Positions 18,635-28,799 are shown, numbered from the stretch's first letter. The stretch: DNA of 64,000 bases from Psychrobacillus psychrotolerans (GCF_900115805.1 NZ_FOXU01000001.1:558001-622000), one strand, 5' to 3'. Translations and numbers: made by a program. The notes: a model not told the origin generated them from the sequence alone.

Positions 18635-21202
18635 TTATTCTAGCTCTTTTTGTAGCTCGTATAAAAGTTGTAACGCTTCTAATGGAGTAGTACCCGATAT
18701 ATTGACTTTCTTTAACTTTTTCATAATTTTATCTGTCGCTTTATTTTCTGGGATAGTAACTAGTTCTTTACGTATCTTTGGTTGCTCATCAAAAAATGAT
18801 AATTGCGTTTCGCTTACATTTACAGCACTTTCTCCCTTTTCTTCCTGATCTTCAAAAGTTGCTAAAATCTCACGGGCGCGGGAAATAATTTGTTCTGGTA
18901 GTTGCGCCAACTCAGCTACGTGAATACCGTAACTCTTATCCGCTGGGCCATCTTTTAACTTATGTAGAAAGACAACTTTGCCATCTTTTTCTGTTGCTGA
19001 AACATGAACATTTCGAAGCTTCGATAACGATTCTTCTAACTCAGTCAGTTCATGATAATGTGTAGAAAATAGCGTATTAGCACCTATATTTTCATGAATA
19101 TATTCCATCATTGCCTGAGCTAAGCTCATGCCATCATATGTGGAAGTACCGCGCCCAATCTCATCAAACAAAAGCAAGCTCTTATTTGTTGCATTCATAA
19201 TAGCATGCTGTGATTCCATCATTTCAATCATAAATGTACTTTGGCCACCCGCCAAATCATCCGCAGCTCCAATACGAGTAAATATTTTATCGACAATTGG
19301 TAACTTTGCAGATTCTGCAGGTACATAGCACCCTATTTGCGCCATCACCGTTGTAATCGCGATTTGTCTCATAAAAGTACTTTTACCCGACATATTTGGT
19401 CCGGTGATCAACAGCATATTGGTGTCTTCCGTAAGTACACAATCATTCGGTACATATAGCTGATTGTTCATCATTTTCTCAACAACTGGATGTCTACCTT
19501 CTTTAATGATCATGGCATTAGAATCATGAAACACAGGCTTTGTTAAACGATGGTCCTCTGCCACTTGAGCAAATGATATAAAGACATCTAGCTCACTGAT
19601 TTGTTTAGCCAATTTCTGAACAAGCGGTATATATGTTTTAATTTCTTCCCTAACTTGGGTAAATAGTTCATATTCAAGTACTAGGCTTTCATCTTCTGCA
19701 GATAAAATAAGAGATTCTTTTTCTTTCAGTTCATCCGTTATATATCTTTCAGCGTTCGCAAGCGTTTGTTTTCGAACATATCTAGACTCATCTGCTAAAT
19801 GAATATACGATTTAGTTAACTCAATATAGTAGCCAAAAATACGGTTATATCCTATTTTTAGATTTTTGGCACCTGTAATTTCTCTTTCTCTTTGCTCTAA
19901 TGCGGCAATCCATTTTTTACCGTTAACGGAAGCATCGCGAAGTTGGTCCAGTCGTTCATGGTAACCGTTATTAATCACTCCACCGTCTTTTACGGCAATC
20001 GGAGGATTTTCACTGATTGCTTCTTGTAACTTTCTCCAAATAACTTCACAATCCTCTAAAGCAGCTCCAAGTTTTTGCAACACCGTATCTTCCGATTCAC
20101 TTAGTAGTTGCTTTATAATTGGCACCTTTGAAAGAGATTGTCTTAACTGCGCAAGATCCCTTCCTCCAGCACTTCCAAATCCAATTCTTCCTACAAGTCT
20201 TTCTAAATCATATACTTCCTTAAAAGCCTCTTTAATCTCCTCACGAAGCATAAAGTCATTTAGAAAACTTGTCACTATTTCTTGACGTGCTTCAATCGAT
20301 TGTTTGTTTGCAAGTGGCTGATGAATCCATTGCTTTAACTTTCGGCCGCCCATTGCTGTTACCGTTTCATCTAGTAGCCATAATAACGTCCCTTTTTGGT
20401 CACCACTTCGGATAGATGATATTAGCTCTAGATTCCGTTTGGAATGGTAGTCCATTGCCAAAAAGGATTCTCTTTGCTGAAACGTGAAAGGCTGAATATG
20501 TAAAAGAGATTGTTTTTGTGTTTTTTGAATGTATTGTAAAAGTCTTTTTACTGTTTGATGCGTTTGTTTGGGATGATTCGGAATGTACTTTTGAATCGCT
20601 TCATCTGTTAACTCCTCTTTTTCAATCGAAACCGTAAAATCATGGATAGTTGATAAATCATTAATCAGTACATACATTTGTTCACTGACGATTAGTTCTT
20701 TTGCTTGGATGGAGAGTAGTTCCTGTACGACCTCTTTTTCATCACCAGAAAGAATAGTCGTAAAACCATCACCTGTCGAAACATCCAAATAAGCAAAAGC
20801 AACTTCGTTTGATGCAAGTAAGTCAGCAGAAGCAATAAAATAGTTAGACTTGGTTTGCATTGCTTTTCCTTCTATTAGCGTCCCTGGTGTAACAAGACGT
20901 ACAACTTCTCTTTTCACAACACCCTTTGCATGCTTTGGATCTTCTACCTGCTCACAAATAGCGACCTTATATCCTTTACTTATAAGTGTTTCAATATATC
21001 CTTGCGCAGAATGATGAGGAACGCCACACATCGGAATATTGTCCTTCCTACTGGTCAATGTAATTTCTAAAATCGCGGCAGCTTTAATAGCATCATCATG
21101 AAACAATTCATAAAAATCACCTAAACGAAAAAATAAAAACGCATCTATGTGGTCTTCTTTAATTTTTAAGTATTGTTGCATCATTGGAGTCTGTGTAGTC
21201 AT
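18635..21202 (-). CDS. mutS: DNA mismatch recognition protein MutS
   Basis: 855-residue mismatch-binding ATPase. The N-terminal mismatch-recognition motif (Phe-x-Glu within GDFYELF, about residues 29-35) is intact. The C-terminal ABC-type ATPase has Walker A GPNMSGKST, the DEIGRGTST signature and STHYHEL. The last residues are likely to carry the beta-clamp and tetramer region. The ATG at 21202 follows AGAAGGA. It heads the mutS-mutL-glpK-glpD run of closely spaced genes. Confidence 0.97.
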   Translation of the reverse strand: MTTQTPMMQQYLKIKEDHIDAFLFFRLGDFYELFHDDAIKAAAILEITLTSRKDNIPMCGVPHHSAQGYIETLISKGYKVAICEQVEDPKHAKGVVKREVVRLVTPGTLIEGKAMQTKSNYFIASADLLASNEVAFAYLDVSTGDGFTTILSGDEKEVVQELLSIQAKELIVSEQMYVLINDLSTIHDFTVSIEKEELTDEAIQKYIPNHPKQTHQTVKRLLQYIQKTQKQSLLHIQPFTFQQRESFLAMDYHSKRNLELISSIRSGDQKGTLLWLLDETVTAMGGRKLKQWIHQPLANKQSIEARQEIVTSFLNDFMLREEIKEAFKEVYDLERLVGRIGFGSAGGRDLAQLRQSLSKVPIIKQLLSESEDTVLQKLGAALEDCEVIWRKLQEAISENPPIAVKDGGVINNGYHERLDQLRDASVNGKKWIAALEQREREITGAKNLKIGYNRIFGYYIELTKSYIHLADESRYVRKQTLANAERYITDELKEKESLILSAEDESLVLEYELFTQVREEIKTYIPLVQKLAKQISELDVFISFAQVAEDHRLTKPVFHDSNAMIIKEGRHPVVEKMMNNQLYVPNDCVLTEDTNMLLITGPNMSGKSTFMRQIAITTVMAQIGCYVPAESAKLPIVDKIFTRIGAADDLAGGQSTFMIEMMESQHAIMNATNKSLLLFDEIGRGTSTYDGMSLAQAMMEYIHENIGANTLFSTHYHELTELEESLSKLRNVHVSATEKDGKVVFLHKLKDGPADKSYGIHVAELAQLPEQIISRAREILATFEDQEEKGESAVNVSETQLSFFDEQPKIRKELVTIPENKATDKIMKKLKKVNISGTTPLEALQLLYELQKELE

Positions 21203-21314
21203 TTAAATCCTTCTCTCTTCTTTACTAATATAATGATTATACCAAAAAACAATGAAAAATGAGGGAGTTGGAAGAATCAATGAAAGGATTCATCTATTCA
21301 TGACGAATAAAATG

Positions 21315-21343
21315 AACCCTGAATAAGTAACCTAATCAGGGTT
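21315..21343. terminator. Hairpin between the 45-codon gene and mutS
   Basis: AACCCTGA / TCAGGGTT arms enclose 13 bases. It sits just behind the small gene and before mutS. No long T-run accompanies it. Confidence 0.5.
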
Positions 21344-21354
21344 CAAATAGTCTG

Positions 21355-21492
21355 TTACTTTTTAATTGAATTTTTCTTAAATGACTCTTTGTCAGCACGC
21401 TTGAATTCTTTTGGATATATAACTTCTTGCATCGATGATAATCCGTTATCTTTTAGTTTGAACTTTTCATGTGGTTGCTTACGTTCTTTCAT
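21355..21492 (-). CDS. Small basic hydrophilic protein (45 residues)
   Basis: Begins with ATG at 21492 (MKERKQPHEKF) and ends KKNSIKK. It is rich in Lys and Glu with no membrane segment. A GAGAGGAG-type site is present about 12 bases upstream. It lies between cotE and mutS, where most Bacillus genomes have no gene. The composition resembles minor spore or stress peptides, but I do not recognise the family. Confidence 0.55.
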   Translation of the reverse strand: MKERKQPHEKFKLKDNGLSSMQEVIYPKEFKRADKESFKKNSIKK

Positions 21493-21688
21493 TTAGAACA
21501 CTCCTCTCGTTTTTAATCTTTGTTAGTTTTTCCTTTATCACGAGAGATATTCAGTGTTTTATAATGGAATGAACTTTATAAGCACTTCCAAAAATTTCTT
21601 TACTACATGCCTGCATATTTTCATTTGAAAATGGTATTTATAAAGCTAACGTGAGAAAAATGATACAGCACTTAAATTATTTTTAGTC

Positions 21689-21720
21689 AAAAAAAAAGCC
21701 GGTAGTAAAAGCCGGCTTGT
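21689..21720 (-). terminator. Terminator of cotE
   Basis: On the minus strand AAGCCGGC is followed by an eight-base loop, then CCGGCTT and a run of nine T residues. It begins within the last codon and stop of cotE. Confidence 0.85.
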
Positions 21721-22280
21721 TAAATGGACGAAGAATCATCCACCTCTTTAGAGGAGCCTGTGGAACTCGAACTAGAGGAACTGGAAGATGAACTAGATGA
21801 GCTTTCTTCTCCATATGCCCATTCTTCTTCAAATTCCGCTTCATGTACTTGAATACAAATAGTTGTTTCCCCAACGACCTCAACAAGTATCTCTCTTTCT
21901 ACTGTTACTTGGAATTGTGTACCACCTGAAATAATAATTGCCTCTGTACAGTTTGGTTGTTGCAGCACACGTACATGTACTTCTTCTCCCGTAGTGTCTT
22001 TATCGCGATAATGTAGTTTAATGCGATCTTTATAATTGATTGTTTCCGTGAATACGGAAGTTTTGGAATGGTCATGGTGCGCATACCAAACGTTAATATC
22101 AAATTTCCCCGTTACTTCTACATATCTTCCGTGTTTTTTAGACGAACATGTGTGATTAATAACCCAGCAACCTAAAATACTCGATGGTGTATTCGGTGGA
22201 CGAAGCACTTCACAGGATTCTGTTCTCTTTTTACCTTTCGCAACAACAGCTTTCGTCACAATATGGCGCATGTGTTTCAT
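21720..22280 (-). CDS. cotE: Outer spore coat morphogenetic protein CotE
   Basis: 186-residue homologue of CotE, which assembles the outer coat in the mother cell. The family core is clear: IVTKAVVAKGKKR, PSSILGCWVINH, KFDINVWYA, KLHYRD, VLQQPNC and ILVEVVGET. The ATG at 22280 follows GGAGG; the longer frame to 22301 is not needed. The tail is odd: in place of the usual acidic end it has 14 serines in a row (about residues 156-169), encoded by mixed TCN/AGY codons, then a short Asp/Glu/Ser end. cotE next to mutS is conserved in Bacillales. Confidence 0.93.
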   Translation of the reverse strand: MKHMRHIVTKAVVAKGKKRTESCEVLRPPNTPSSILGCWVINHTCSSKKHGRYVEVTGKFDINVWYAHHDHSKTSVFTETINYKDRIKLHYRDKDTTGEEVHVRVLQQPNCTEAIIISGGTQFQVTVEREILVEVVGETTICIQVHEAEFEEEWAYGEESSSSSSSSSSSSSSTGSSKEVDDSSSI

Positions 22281-22411
22281 TTTTTTCCTCCTTGTAATCA
22301 AGTCATAACATCATATGCGCCCATCGCCCAATCGGTTCATCTTGTTACAAATGTTATGTAGAATAAAAAGAGGAAAACCATCATTAACTCACTTTTTGTC
22401 ACATCATACGT

Positions 22412-22969
22412 CTATTTAATTGTTATTTTAGGCCAATTTGACTGCCAGTTTTTCCGCTGAATACGTTGCTCATATACTGCCATAAGATTTTTATCTTTTG
22501 CAAAGTGAGGGACTGGTTTCACATGTAGCTTCAGAATGTCCGCTACCCCATATGGAGCTACGAGCGCTATATCATTTTGTCCAAGTAATTTCACTCCAAT
22601 GGCAGTCACCGTTTCAGGAAAATTGGCTATTCCCTCCGCTGAAGAATGATAAGGCGGCAAATTATTGACCTTGTGCATTCTCGCCTGATTTTTTACTGAC
22701 CAAGGAATTGTGTGCATTAGTTTACGTAATTGATCCTCCCACTTTTTTTCCTCTGATTCTTCCTTATTGTTAGCTTCAAAATAAATTACATCGATATCTT
22801 CTAAAGGCGTTCTTTCTATATACCCATGTAATGCATCCCAGATTTTGGACCGAACAAATCCCGCGCATATCCACCAGTCTGGAAGGTCTAATTGTTGAGC
22901 TGCTCCTAATATATCCATCATCCATTTATCTTCTAGTATTAAATTTTTTATATCTTCTGTTGTTTGCAA
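22412..22969 (-). CDS. Nucleotidyltransferase-fold protein (COG3575/DUF925)
   Basis: About 185 residues. The pattern WWICAGFVRSKIWD...LEDIDVIYF matches the NTP-transferase fold family typified by DUF925, where the DxD pair in the second element binds metal. Substrate unknown. The best start is TTG at 22969, seven bases after AGGGAGG; the frame is open up to 23017, which would overlap the ABC permease gene. It ends the three-gene ABC run, though a functional link to the exporter is not evident. Confidence 0.8.
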   Translation of the reverse strand: MQTTEDIKNLILEDKWMMDILGAAQQLDLPDWWICAGFVRSKIWDALHGYIERTPLEDIDVIYFEANNKEESEEKKWEDQLRKLMHTIPWSVKNQARMHKVNNLPPYHSSAEGIANFPETVTAIGVKLLGQNDIALVAPYGVADILKLHVKPVPHFAKDKNLMAVYEQRIQRKNWQSNWPKITIK

Positions 22970-22989
22970 AGCCCTAACCTCCCTCGTTG

Positions 22990-24612
22990 TTACCCTCTTG
23001 AGAACATTAATTTCCAACCTATGATAATACTTATAAACAGAATGACCGCATATGTCGGTAAACCATAAGGAATGAGCAAAATAAATGCATGTATCGCTGC
23101 CATAACCCCAACTAGGAACATGCTTCCGAAAACTTTGATGAAGCCATTAGTTTGCGTATGCTCATGTGAGCTTATGAAAGGGAACTTCCCTTTACTAAAA
23201 ATCCCATAGGATACGAGTGTTAGAACGATTGTAGCTAGTAGAACAACCACTAAGTCCAAAAAAATTTGGAAAGAAAAAATCCAGAGAAATATTACACTTA
23301 AAATCGCTAAAATAGGTATGAAATAATTCATGATACTCGCTTTTAAAGTTGCACTATATACAAGGGCTTTATTTTTGATAGGAGCTGCATAAAAAATCCA
23401 TTGCCCTTTATAGTTACCAGAGTACTCTAGCATTTGCACAACGGATGGAATCATTATTAAAGAAAAATAGATGACCATAAAAGAACTTCCACTTCTCATT
23501 TCCTCAAAGGAACTAGAGCTTATCGTATTGAATAAAAAGATAAAAGGAAAAATAATCGCAAATCCTAACAAAGGAAATATTTTGAGCTTTAGTTCTCTTT
23601 CTTCTTTTAACAGTAGAGTGGCAAACTTATAAAAAGTCCGTTCCTCTTTAGTACTACAAAGAATTCTTGCCCAAACTCCTTGTAATTTACGGTTTCGCTT
23701 TTTCGTTCTGTTAGCATCACTTTGTAATTTAGAAAGATTTCTTTCAAAGGACGGCATTAAACGTATATATAGTGCTATTGCAAGAAATGGAGCTAGAATA
23801 GCAAACAGCGATAAGATAATAATCGGAACGGAAAAATCTTTATTTAAGATTAATTCGAAGGGGGCGGCAAACCAAAATGGCGGGAGGAACATATGCCACC
23901 ATGTAAAAGTGTACGTAATGTCAATATTAACTATTTGAAACACACGACCCACTAATTGATAACTAATCGCCATGCCAATCGCTAGGAAAATTTGCACGTA
24001 GTTAATAACATCCTTTAACATTTCCCCACTGAAGAAACGTAGGATAAATAGATATACAAAGGCAGTCAATACTACAGACAAACTGCTAACCAATAATATT
24101 TCAAATAAAAACAGGAGCGCAAATATAATACCAAACTTAAAGACACTGACAATGAGAGGAATAATTATAAACGAACCAGTTAATAGAACCATATATATCA
24201 TAATATGAGTAATCTTCGCTGCATTTAAAGTCTTTGCGCTAATAGGTTTCGGATGAAGAATATTTTTGTCTCGTATATCTAGTAGAACAGCAGAAAAATC
24301 AGAAACCATCGATGTCATTAAAATGATAAATAAAGAGCTAAACATGATAGTAAGCGAGAACAGAAACTCATTGCCTAAAAATAGAAAAGGAACTAAAAAG
24401 AGAACACCAAATAACCCATACATCCATAAGGATTTAAGAAACTGATTTCCTTCCTTTTTCACATTAGAACCACTAAAAATTGCTGGCATTCTTCTACTAT
24501 CCATCGTCAGCTTTAGCTGTAAGATCAAACGCATCACATCATAGTCTATATTCAACCTTTGAAAAACGGACCTAAAGCGATCTAGAATTCTCAGTGACGC
24601 AAAATCATTCAT
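22990..24612 (-). CDS. ABC exporter permease, large membrane subunit
   Basis: 540-residue membrane protein with about ten to twelve helices, preceded by a cytoplasmic N-terminus (about 1-55). It is the partner of the ATPase encoded just upstream, with which it overlaps by eight bases (ATGAATGA). Start chosen at ATG 24612 behind GGAGG; a GTG at 24627 is open. The type resembles ABC-2-like permeases without a clear substrate. It could export a peptide, lipid or drug; nothing nearby decides. Confidence 0.8.
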   Translation of the reverse strand: MNDFASLRILDRFRSVFQRLNIDYDVMRLILQLKLTMDSRRMPAIFSGSNVKKEGNQFLKSLWMYGLFGVLFLVPFLFLGNEFLFSLTIMFSSLFIILMTSMVSDFSAVLLDIRDKNILHPKPISAKTLNAAKITHIMIYMVLLTGSFIIIPLIVSVFKFGIIFALLFLFEILLVSSLSVVLTAFVYLFILRFFSGEMLKDVINYVQIFLAIGMAISYQLVGRVFQIVNIDITYTFTWWHMFLPPFWFAAPFELILNKDFSVPIIILSLFAILAPFLAIALYIRLMPSFERNLSKLQSDANRTKKRNRKLQGVWARILCSTKEERTFYKFATLLLKEERELKLKIFPLLGFAIIFPFIFLFNTISSSSFEEMRSGSSFMVIYFSLIMIPSVVQMLEYSGNYKGQWIFYAAPIKNKALVYSATLKASIMNYFIPILAILSVIFLWIFSFQIFLDLVVVLLATIVLTLVSYGIFSKGKFPFISSHEHTQTNGFIKVFGSMFLVGVMAAIHAFILLIPYGLPTYAVILFISIIIGWKLMFSRG

Positions 24613-25402
24613 CTTTCCTGCCTCCACGAACTAAATTCACAAATCGCTCTGCAATTTCCTCATGCTCAGTAAAACCAGTCAACTGATTGAAGATGTCTTC
24701 TAATGAACCTTCCTGGTTTTGCATTTTCAACTCTTCAAAAGATCCATCTGCCACAACTTGACCATCTACTAATAGTACAATGCGATTACTAATTTTCTCA
24801 ACGACATCCATTATATGTGAAGAATAAAAAATAGTCTTCCCTTGTTCTGCAAGCTTTGCTAGTATTTCCTTAATAACCATGACACTGTTTGCATCTAGAC
24901 CACTTAACGGTTCATCAAAAAACAATAAATCTGGGTTATGTAGCAAACTAGATATGATTAATACCTTCTGTTTCATCCCTTTGGAAAAGGAGGAAATTCG
25001 TTGATGAAAAACAGCCTCTAAACCAAATTCCTTCATCAATCCGAATGCCTTTACCTCCGCCTCTTTACTGCTTAATCCATAAAGTTCGCCAGTGAAGGTG
25101 AGATATTCAAAGGCAGTTAGATTTTCATAGAGCTCGGCTGTCTCCGGCACGTAGCCAATGCGTTTTTTATAGGAATAATCACCTTTAATAATATTTTCTC
25201 CGAAAATTTCAATAAGCCCTGTGTAGCCATCTATAAGACCAAGCATTAATTTGACAGTTGTACTTTTCCCTGCTCCGTTAGGTCCGATATAGCCAATAAT
25301 TTGACCTTCATATACATCTAAATTGACACCTTTTAATACTTGTTTGTGTCCAAAACTCTTGGAAACACCATTCAGTGACAACACTTTTTTAGTATTCATC
25401 AT
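24605..25402 (-). CDS. ABC transporter ATP-binding protein
   Basis: 265-residue ABC ATPase. Walker A GPNGAGKST at about residues 41-49, Q-loop near VPETAELYENLT, signature SSFSKGMKQ, Walker B LLFFDEPLSGLD and the switch histidine in FYSSHIMD. The C-terminal tail of about 50 residues is typical of ABC-2-type drug or lantibiotic exporters. The GGGGGAG ribosome-binding site precedes tandem ATGs (25402 and 25399). It is translationally coupled to the permease. Confidence 0.92.
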   Translation of the reverse strand: MMNTKKVLSLNGVSKSFGHKQVLKGVNLDVYEGQIIGYIGPNGAGKSTTVKLMLGLIDGYTGLIEIFGENIIKGDYSYKKRIGYVPETAELYENLTAFEYLTFTGELYGLSSKEAEVKAFGLMKEFGLEAVFHQRISSFSKGMKQKVLIISSLLHNPDLLFFDEPLSGLDANSVMVIKEILAKLAEQGKTIFYSSHIMDVVEKISNRIVLLVDGQVVADGSFEELKMQNQEGSLEDIFNQLTGFTEHEEIAERFVNLVRGGRKDE

Positions 25403-25593
25403 ACTCCCCCTCTGTATATATCATTCTCAAATTCTAAATATTTACATATTCATATTATCATATCAATACTCTTAATATTCCATTATTTTGATATAGAGAA
25501 AATTCTTTCTAATTCTAACTATTGAACTTCAAGGACAAAGAGTGTAGCATTTTCTAAAGTTGGACTACATAATCTCGTAAGGAGAGAAGATAT

Positions 25594-26796
25594 TTGTTAA
25601 CTACTAATGAAATGAATAAAAAGGCTTTTATTTTATTGATAATTGGAATTGTTTTCATCTCCACCACTCTACGTGCACCGCTTACCGCCGTTGGACCAAT
25701 TATTTCGTATATACGAGATGGACTAGACATTTCCAATGTACTAGCTGGATTCATCACAACGATTCCTCTGTTAGCTTTTGCTATTGTCTCTCCCTTTGTC
25801 CCAAAGATTGCGCGACGACTTGGGATGGAAATGACACTATTTCTAGCTATTCTATTGTTGGCAATAGGAATTATTATTCGTTCGCTCGGAACGCCCTTTC
25901 TTTTACTTTTAGGTACTGCGCTTATAGGTGTTGCTATAGCATTTGGAAATGTACTACTTCCAAGTTTTATAAAGCTAAAATTCCCTTTACAGCTTGGACT
26001 TATGACTGGAGTATTCACTGTTTCTATGAACTTATCTGCGGGTATTGGTGCAGGTATCAGCTATCCAATAGCTGATGGAACATCTTATGGTTGGCAAGGT
26101 GCGCTCGGATTTTGGGCTATTCTTGCAATAATTGCATGTATTATTTGGTTACCTCAGGTCAAGAAAAAACAAGAAATAGATGTCGTGCCCTCTTCAACTA
26201 ATGTAGAAAAAGCCAAGTCAATATTAAAATCACCTCTAACATGGACAATCACTTTATGCATGGGTTTACAATCACTCATATTTTATACAACTGCAGCATG
26301 GATTCCTGAAATATTGCAAACCCAAGGAATGGAGGCCGAAAAATCCGGCTGGATGCTGTCCATTATGCAATTTGCACAACTTCCAATGACTTTTCTTATC
26401 CCAATTCTTGCGGGTCGATTTAAGGATCAGCGAATATTAGTTTTGGTATTTACGATTTTCTATTTAATAGGCTTCACCGGACTGTTATATGGCGATATTT
26501 CACTGACACTTCTATGGATGGTTGCACTAGGCTTAGGTGGTGGGGCATCATTCGGACTGGTCATGATGTTCTTTTCTCTTCGTTCGCGTACCCCTATGGA
26601 AGCAGCAGATTTATCGGGTGTTGCGCAGTCATTTGGTTATTTACTTGCAGCAGTCGGTCCTGTATTTTTTGGATTTATCCATGATGCAACGGGTAGCTGG
26701 GAGATTCCTAAAATACTATTTATCGTAACTGTTATTCTTCTTTTCTTTGCTGGAATGCATGCAGGTAGAGATCGTTTTGTTTCGGAGGAAGTCTAA
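25594..26796 (+). CDS. MFS transporter, CynX/NimT family
   Basis: 400-residue major facilitator with twelve predicted helices. The first helix ends in STTLRAPLTAVGP, a sequence common to the cyanate/2-nitroimidazole (CynX, YycB) subgroup. Loop 2-3 carries PKIARRLGM. Start is TTG at 25594 after AAGGAGAG. The substrate cannot be told from sequence; characterised relatives move cyanate or small aromatic compounds. It stands alone between terminators and is convergent with nos. Confidence 0.88.
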   Translation: MLTTNEMNKKAFILLIIGIVFISTTLRAPLTAVGPIISYIRDGLDISNVLAGFITTIPLLAFAIVSPFVPKIARRLGMEMTLFLAILLLAIGIIIRSLGTPFLLLLGTALIGVAIAFGNVLLPSFIKLKFPLQLGLMTGVFTVSMNLSAGIGAGISYPIADGTSYGWQGALGFWAILAIIACIIWLPQVKKKQEIDVVPSSTNVEKAKSILKSPLTWTITLCMGLQSLIFYTTAAWIPEILQTQGMEAEKSGWMLSIMQFAQLPMTFLIPILAGRFKDQRILVLVFTIFYLIGFTGLLYGDISLTLLWMVALGLGGGASFGLVMMFFSLRSRTPMEAADLSGVAQSFGYLLAAVGPVFFGFIHDATGSWEIPKILFIVTVILLFFAGMHAGRDRFVSEEV

Positions 26797-26816
26797 AGAA
26801 CAATTAAATTTACATT

Positions 26817-26850
26817 TAAAAGGAGCATGATTAATCATGCTCCTTTTTTA
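26817..26850. terminator. Bidirectional terminator between MFS gene and nos
   Basis: AAAAGGAGCATGA / TCATGCTCCTTTT stem with a four-base loop, A-run before and T-run after. It serves both converging genes; the nos stop codon lies in the T-run. Confidence 0.9.
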
Positions 26851-27903
26851 ATACGGTGAAGGTTGATAGGAATAATTCGGTGTTACTTTCTCATTATTAT
26901 ATGGCTTATGAAAAATATGCGTGGTGGCAGGTGACATTGGAGGAATAAGCCATGTCCAATTACCTGTGACGTCACGACCTGCATCTTTCTCAATTTCTTC
27001 AAATTTCTTAAATTGTTGCGCAGCAGTATGATGATCTACAATACTGACACCATCTTTTTTGAAGGAAAACAATACAGCTGTATTTAGTTCCAAAAGAGCC
27101 CTGTCTTTCCACAGAGAAGCATTAGATTTCGTATTTAATCCCATTCCTCTGGCAACTGAAGGTAACATATTGTAGCGATAGTCATCAGCTAAGTTTCGTG
27201 CACCAATTTCGGTGCCCATATACCATCCATTAAACGGAGCAGCAGCGTACGTAATGCCTCCAATCTCCAACTTCATGTTCGAGATCATGGGTACTGCATA
27301 CCACTTCATTTCTAAATCTTCAAACCAATCATATTCAGGATGACGAATTGGTACCTCTAAAATATACTGCTCTGGAATATCAAATAATTTCGGTGGGTGA
27401 TCCTTCACCTGAATAACAAGTGGCAACACATCAAAATTGGTTCTCTTCCCCTTCCATCCAAGTTCCTCACATTTTTTCGTAAATTCTATGGAATCGGAAT
27501 CTCCAATAATCCAATTCTCCGTTTCATAGCCAGCATATCGGATAAGCTGATGATTCCATACGCGAATATCCTTTTGTGAAAATATTGTGATGGTCGGCCT
27601 TATTCGACCTTCATTTGTCGCAAACTGCATATGGGCGATGAGTGCCTCAAATACAGCTTCCTCGTTATGTAAATGTCGTTTATCAAAAACGGTAAGGCTT
27701 TGCCAAAACAGACGACCTATGCATTTATTACTATTACGCCATGCCACCTTGGCACCGAATTCTAGCTCTTCAGTAGTGTGTTCGTAGGCACCTACTGTAT
27801 TAATCTGACTTTCTATTTCTTTTAAACGTATATGCATGTCTATTTCCGCCTTACCAGTTTCCCTATAAAAAAGATGAATAAAGTCCTGTGCTTCCAATAA
27901 CAT
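26848..27903 (-). CDS. nos: Bacterial nitric oxide synthase oxygenase
   Basis: 351-residue oxygenase-only NO synthase making NO and citrulline from arginine. The haem-ligand cysteine is Cys61 in [10 protein letters not shown]; the substrate glutamate lies in [14 protein letters not shown], and the pterin-site region [17 protein letters not shown] closes the protein. No reductase domain, as usual in Bacillales, so electrons come from cellular flavodoxin-type reductases. The ATG at 27903 follows GGGGAGG; nine extra codons upstream are open but lack a site. Confidence 0.96.
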   Translation of the reverse strand: MLLEAQDFIHLFYRETGKAEIDMHIRLKEIESQINTVGAYEHTTEELEFGAKVAWRNSNKCIGRLFWQSLTVFDKRHLHNEEAVFEALIAHMQFATNEGRIRPTITIFSQKDIRVWNHQLIRYAGYETENWIIGDSDSIEFTKKCEELGWKGKRTNFDVLPLVIQVKDHPPKLFDIPEQYILEVPIRHPEYDWFEDLEMKWYAVPMISNMKLEIGGITYAAAPFNGWYMGTEIGARNLADDYRYNMLPSVARGMGLNTKSNASLWKDRALLELNTAVLFSFKKDGVSIVDHHTAAQQFKKFEEIEKDAGRDVTGNWTWLIPPMSPATTHIFHKPYNNEKVTPNYSYQPSPY

Positions 27904-28183
27904 TATCGTAGCACCTCCCCATCTCTCCATCTTAGTAGAATGGAGCCACTACAGACAAGTGACAGAACTAAGAAAGATGTGAGGATTTTATGTCAGTAGA
28001 AATAATCGAATTAATTTATATGCTATATACATATTCAACTCCTTTATGTTAAAGTCTAGGTAACATTGAATATTTTGGTAAAATTAAAGGAGATTTCCCC
28101 ATATTATATTGTGATATGTAGTTATCTTTACACGCACCTTTTGACTCACCACAACTTAGTTCAAAAACTTAGGAGGATTTACT

Positions 28184-28447
28184 ATGAAACGATTTTCTGT
28201 AATCATACTTTCCGCAACATTAATTTTGGGGGTTTCTACAACAGCACCGACAGAGACAGAGGCGGCAGCTAAGAAATTCAGCAATTGCACAGAGTTAAAC
28301 AAAACCTATAAAGGTGGAGTAGCCAAGGCTGCAAATATTAAAAACAAAGGCGGAAAAACTAAATTTACTCCTTTTGTATCAAAAGAGATTTATGAAGCTA
28401 ACATTAAAAGCGATCGTGATAAAGATGGCATTGCATGTGAGAAGTAA
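28184..28447 (+). CDS. Secreted Excalibur calcium-binding protein
   Basis: 87-residue exported protein. A signal peptide (about 1-27, positive start, hydrophobic core, cleavage near TEAAA) is followed by one Excalibur domain with the paired cysteines (FSNCTELN and GIACE) and the EF-hand-like loop DRDKDG near the C-terminus. Excalibur domains are often attached to secreted nucleases; here it is alone. TTAGGAGGA precedes the ATG. Likely exported or wall-associated. Confidence 0.9.
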   Translation: MKRFSVIILSATLILGVSTTAPTETEAAAKKFSNCTELNKTYKGGVAKAANIKNKGGKTKFTPFVSKEIYEANIKSDRDKDGIACEK

Positions 28448-28561
28448 TTTTATAATATAGCTATTGTAGCTTAAGAAAAGTAGATAATATTTAATGCATT
28501 TTATTGTATTACCTGACTAGATTCTAATTTCTACTTTTTATATAACTAAAATAAAAAATAA

Positions 28562-28598
28562 CCTTGAAAGGCGTTAAGCCTTCAAGGAAATGATTTTT
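28562..28598. terminator. Terminator, CCTTGAAAGGC family
   Basis: CCTTGAAAGGC (28562-28572) pairs with GCCTTCAAGG (28578-28587), followed by an AT-rich run. The same arms recur four times in the toxin array (39060, 41580, 42698, 44357) in a variant form. Confidence 0.7.
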
Positions 28599-28726
28599 TA
28601 TTTGGTTGTAGTCTTGAATGTTGATCTTTGCACTTCAGGATTTTTTTAGGTATATACTAGTGCGCTACATTATAGTATATTTATATCAAGAAACATTAAT
28701 GTTTAAAGAGTTCTTTACATTAAATC

Positions 28727-28799
28727 GGTCTTGTAGCTCAGTTGGGAGAGCACCACCTCGACAAGGTGGGGGTCGCTGGTTCGAGACCAGTCGGGACCA
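28727..28799 (+). tRNA. tRNA-Val (anticodon GAC)
   Basis: 73 bases folding into a full cloverleaf: acceptor GGTCTTG/CGGGACC, D-stem GCTC/GAGC, anticodon stem CCACC/GGTGG with loop TCGACAA, T-stem with loop TTCGAGA. The anticodon is GAC (valine). Two points are notable. Position 33 is C instead of the near-universal U, and the 3' CCA is not encoded (ACCATCA follows). Its 3' 42 bases plus four flanking bases serve as an integration site (see the repeats at 35426 and 37021). Confidence 0.85.
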
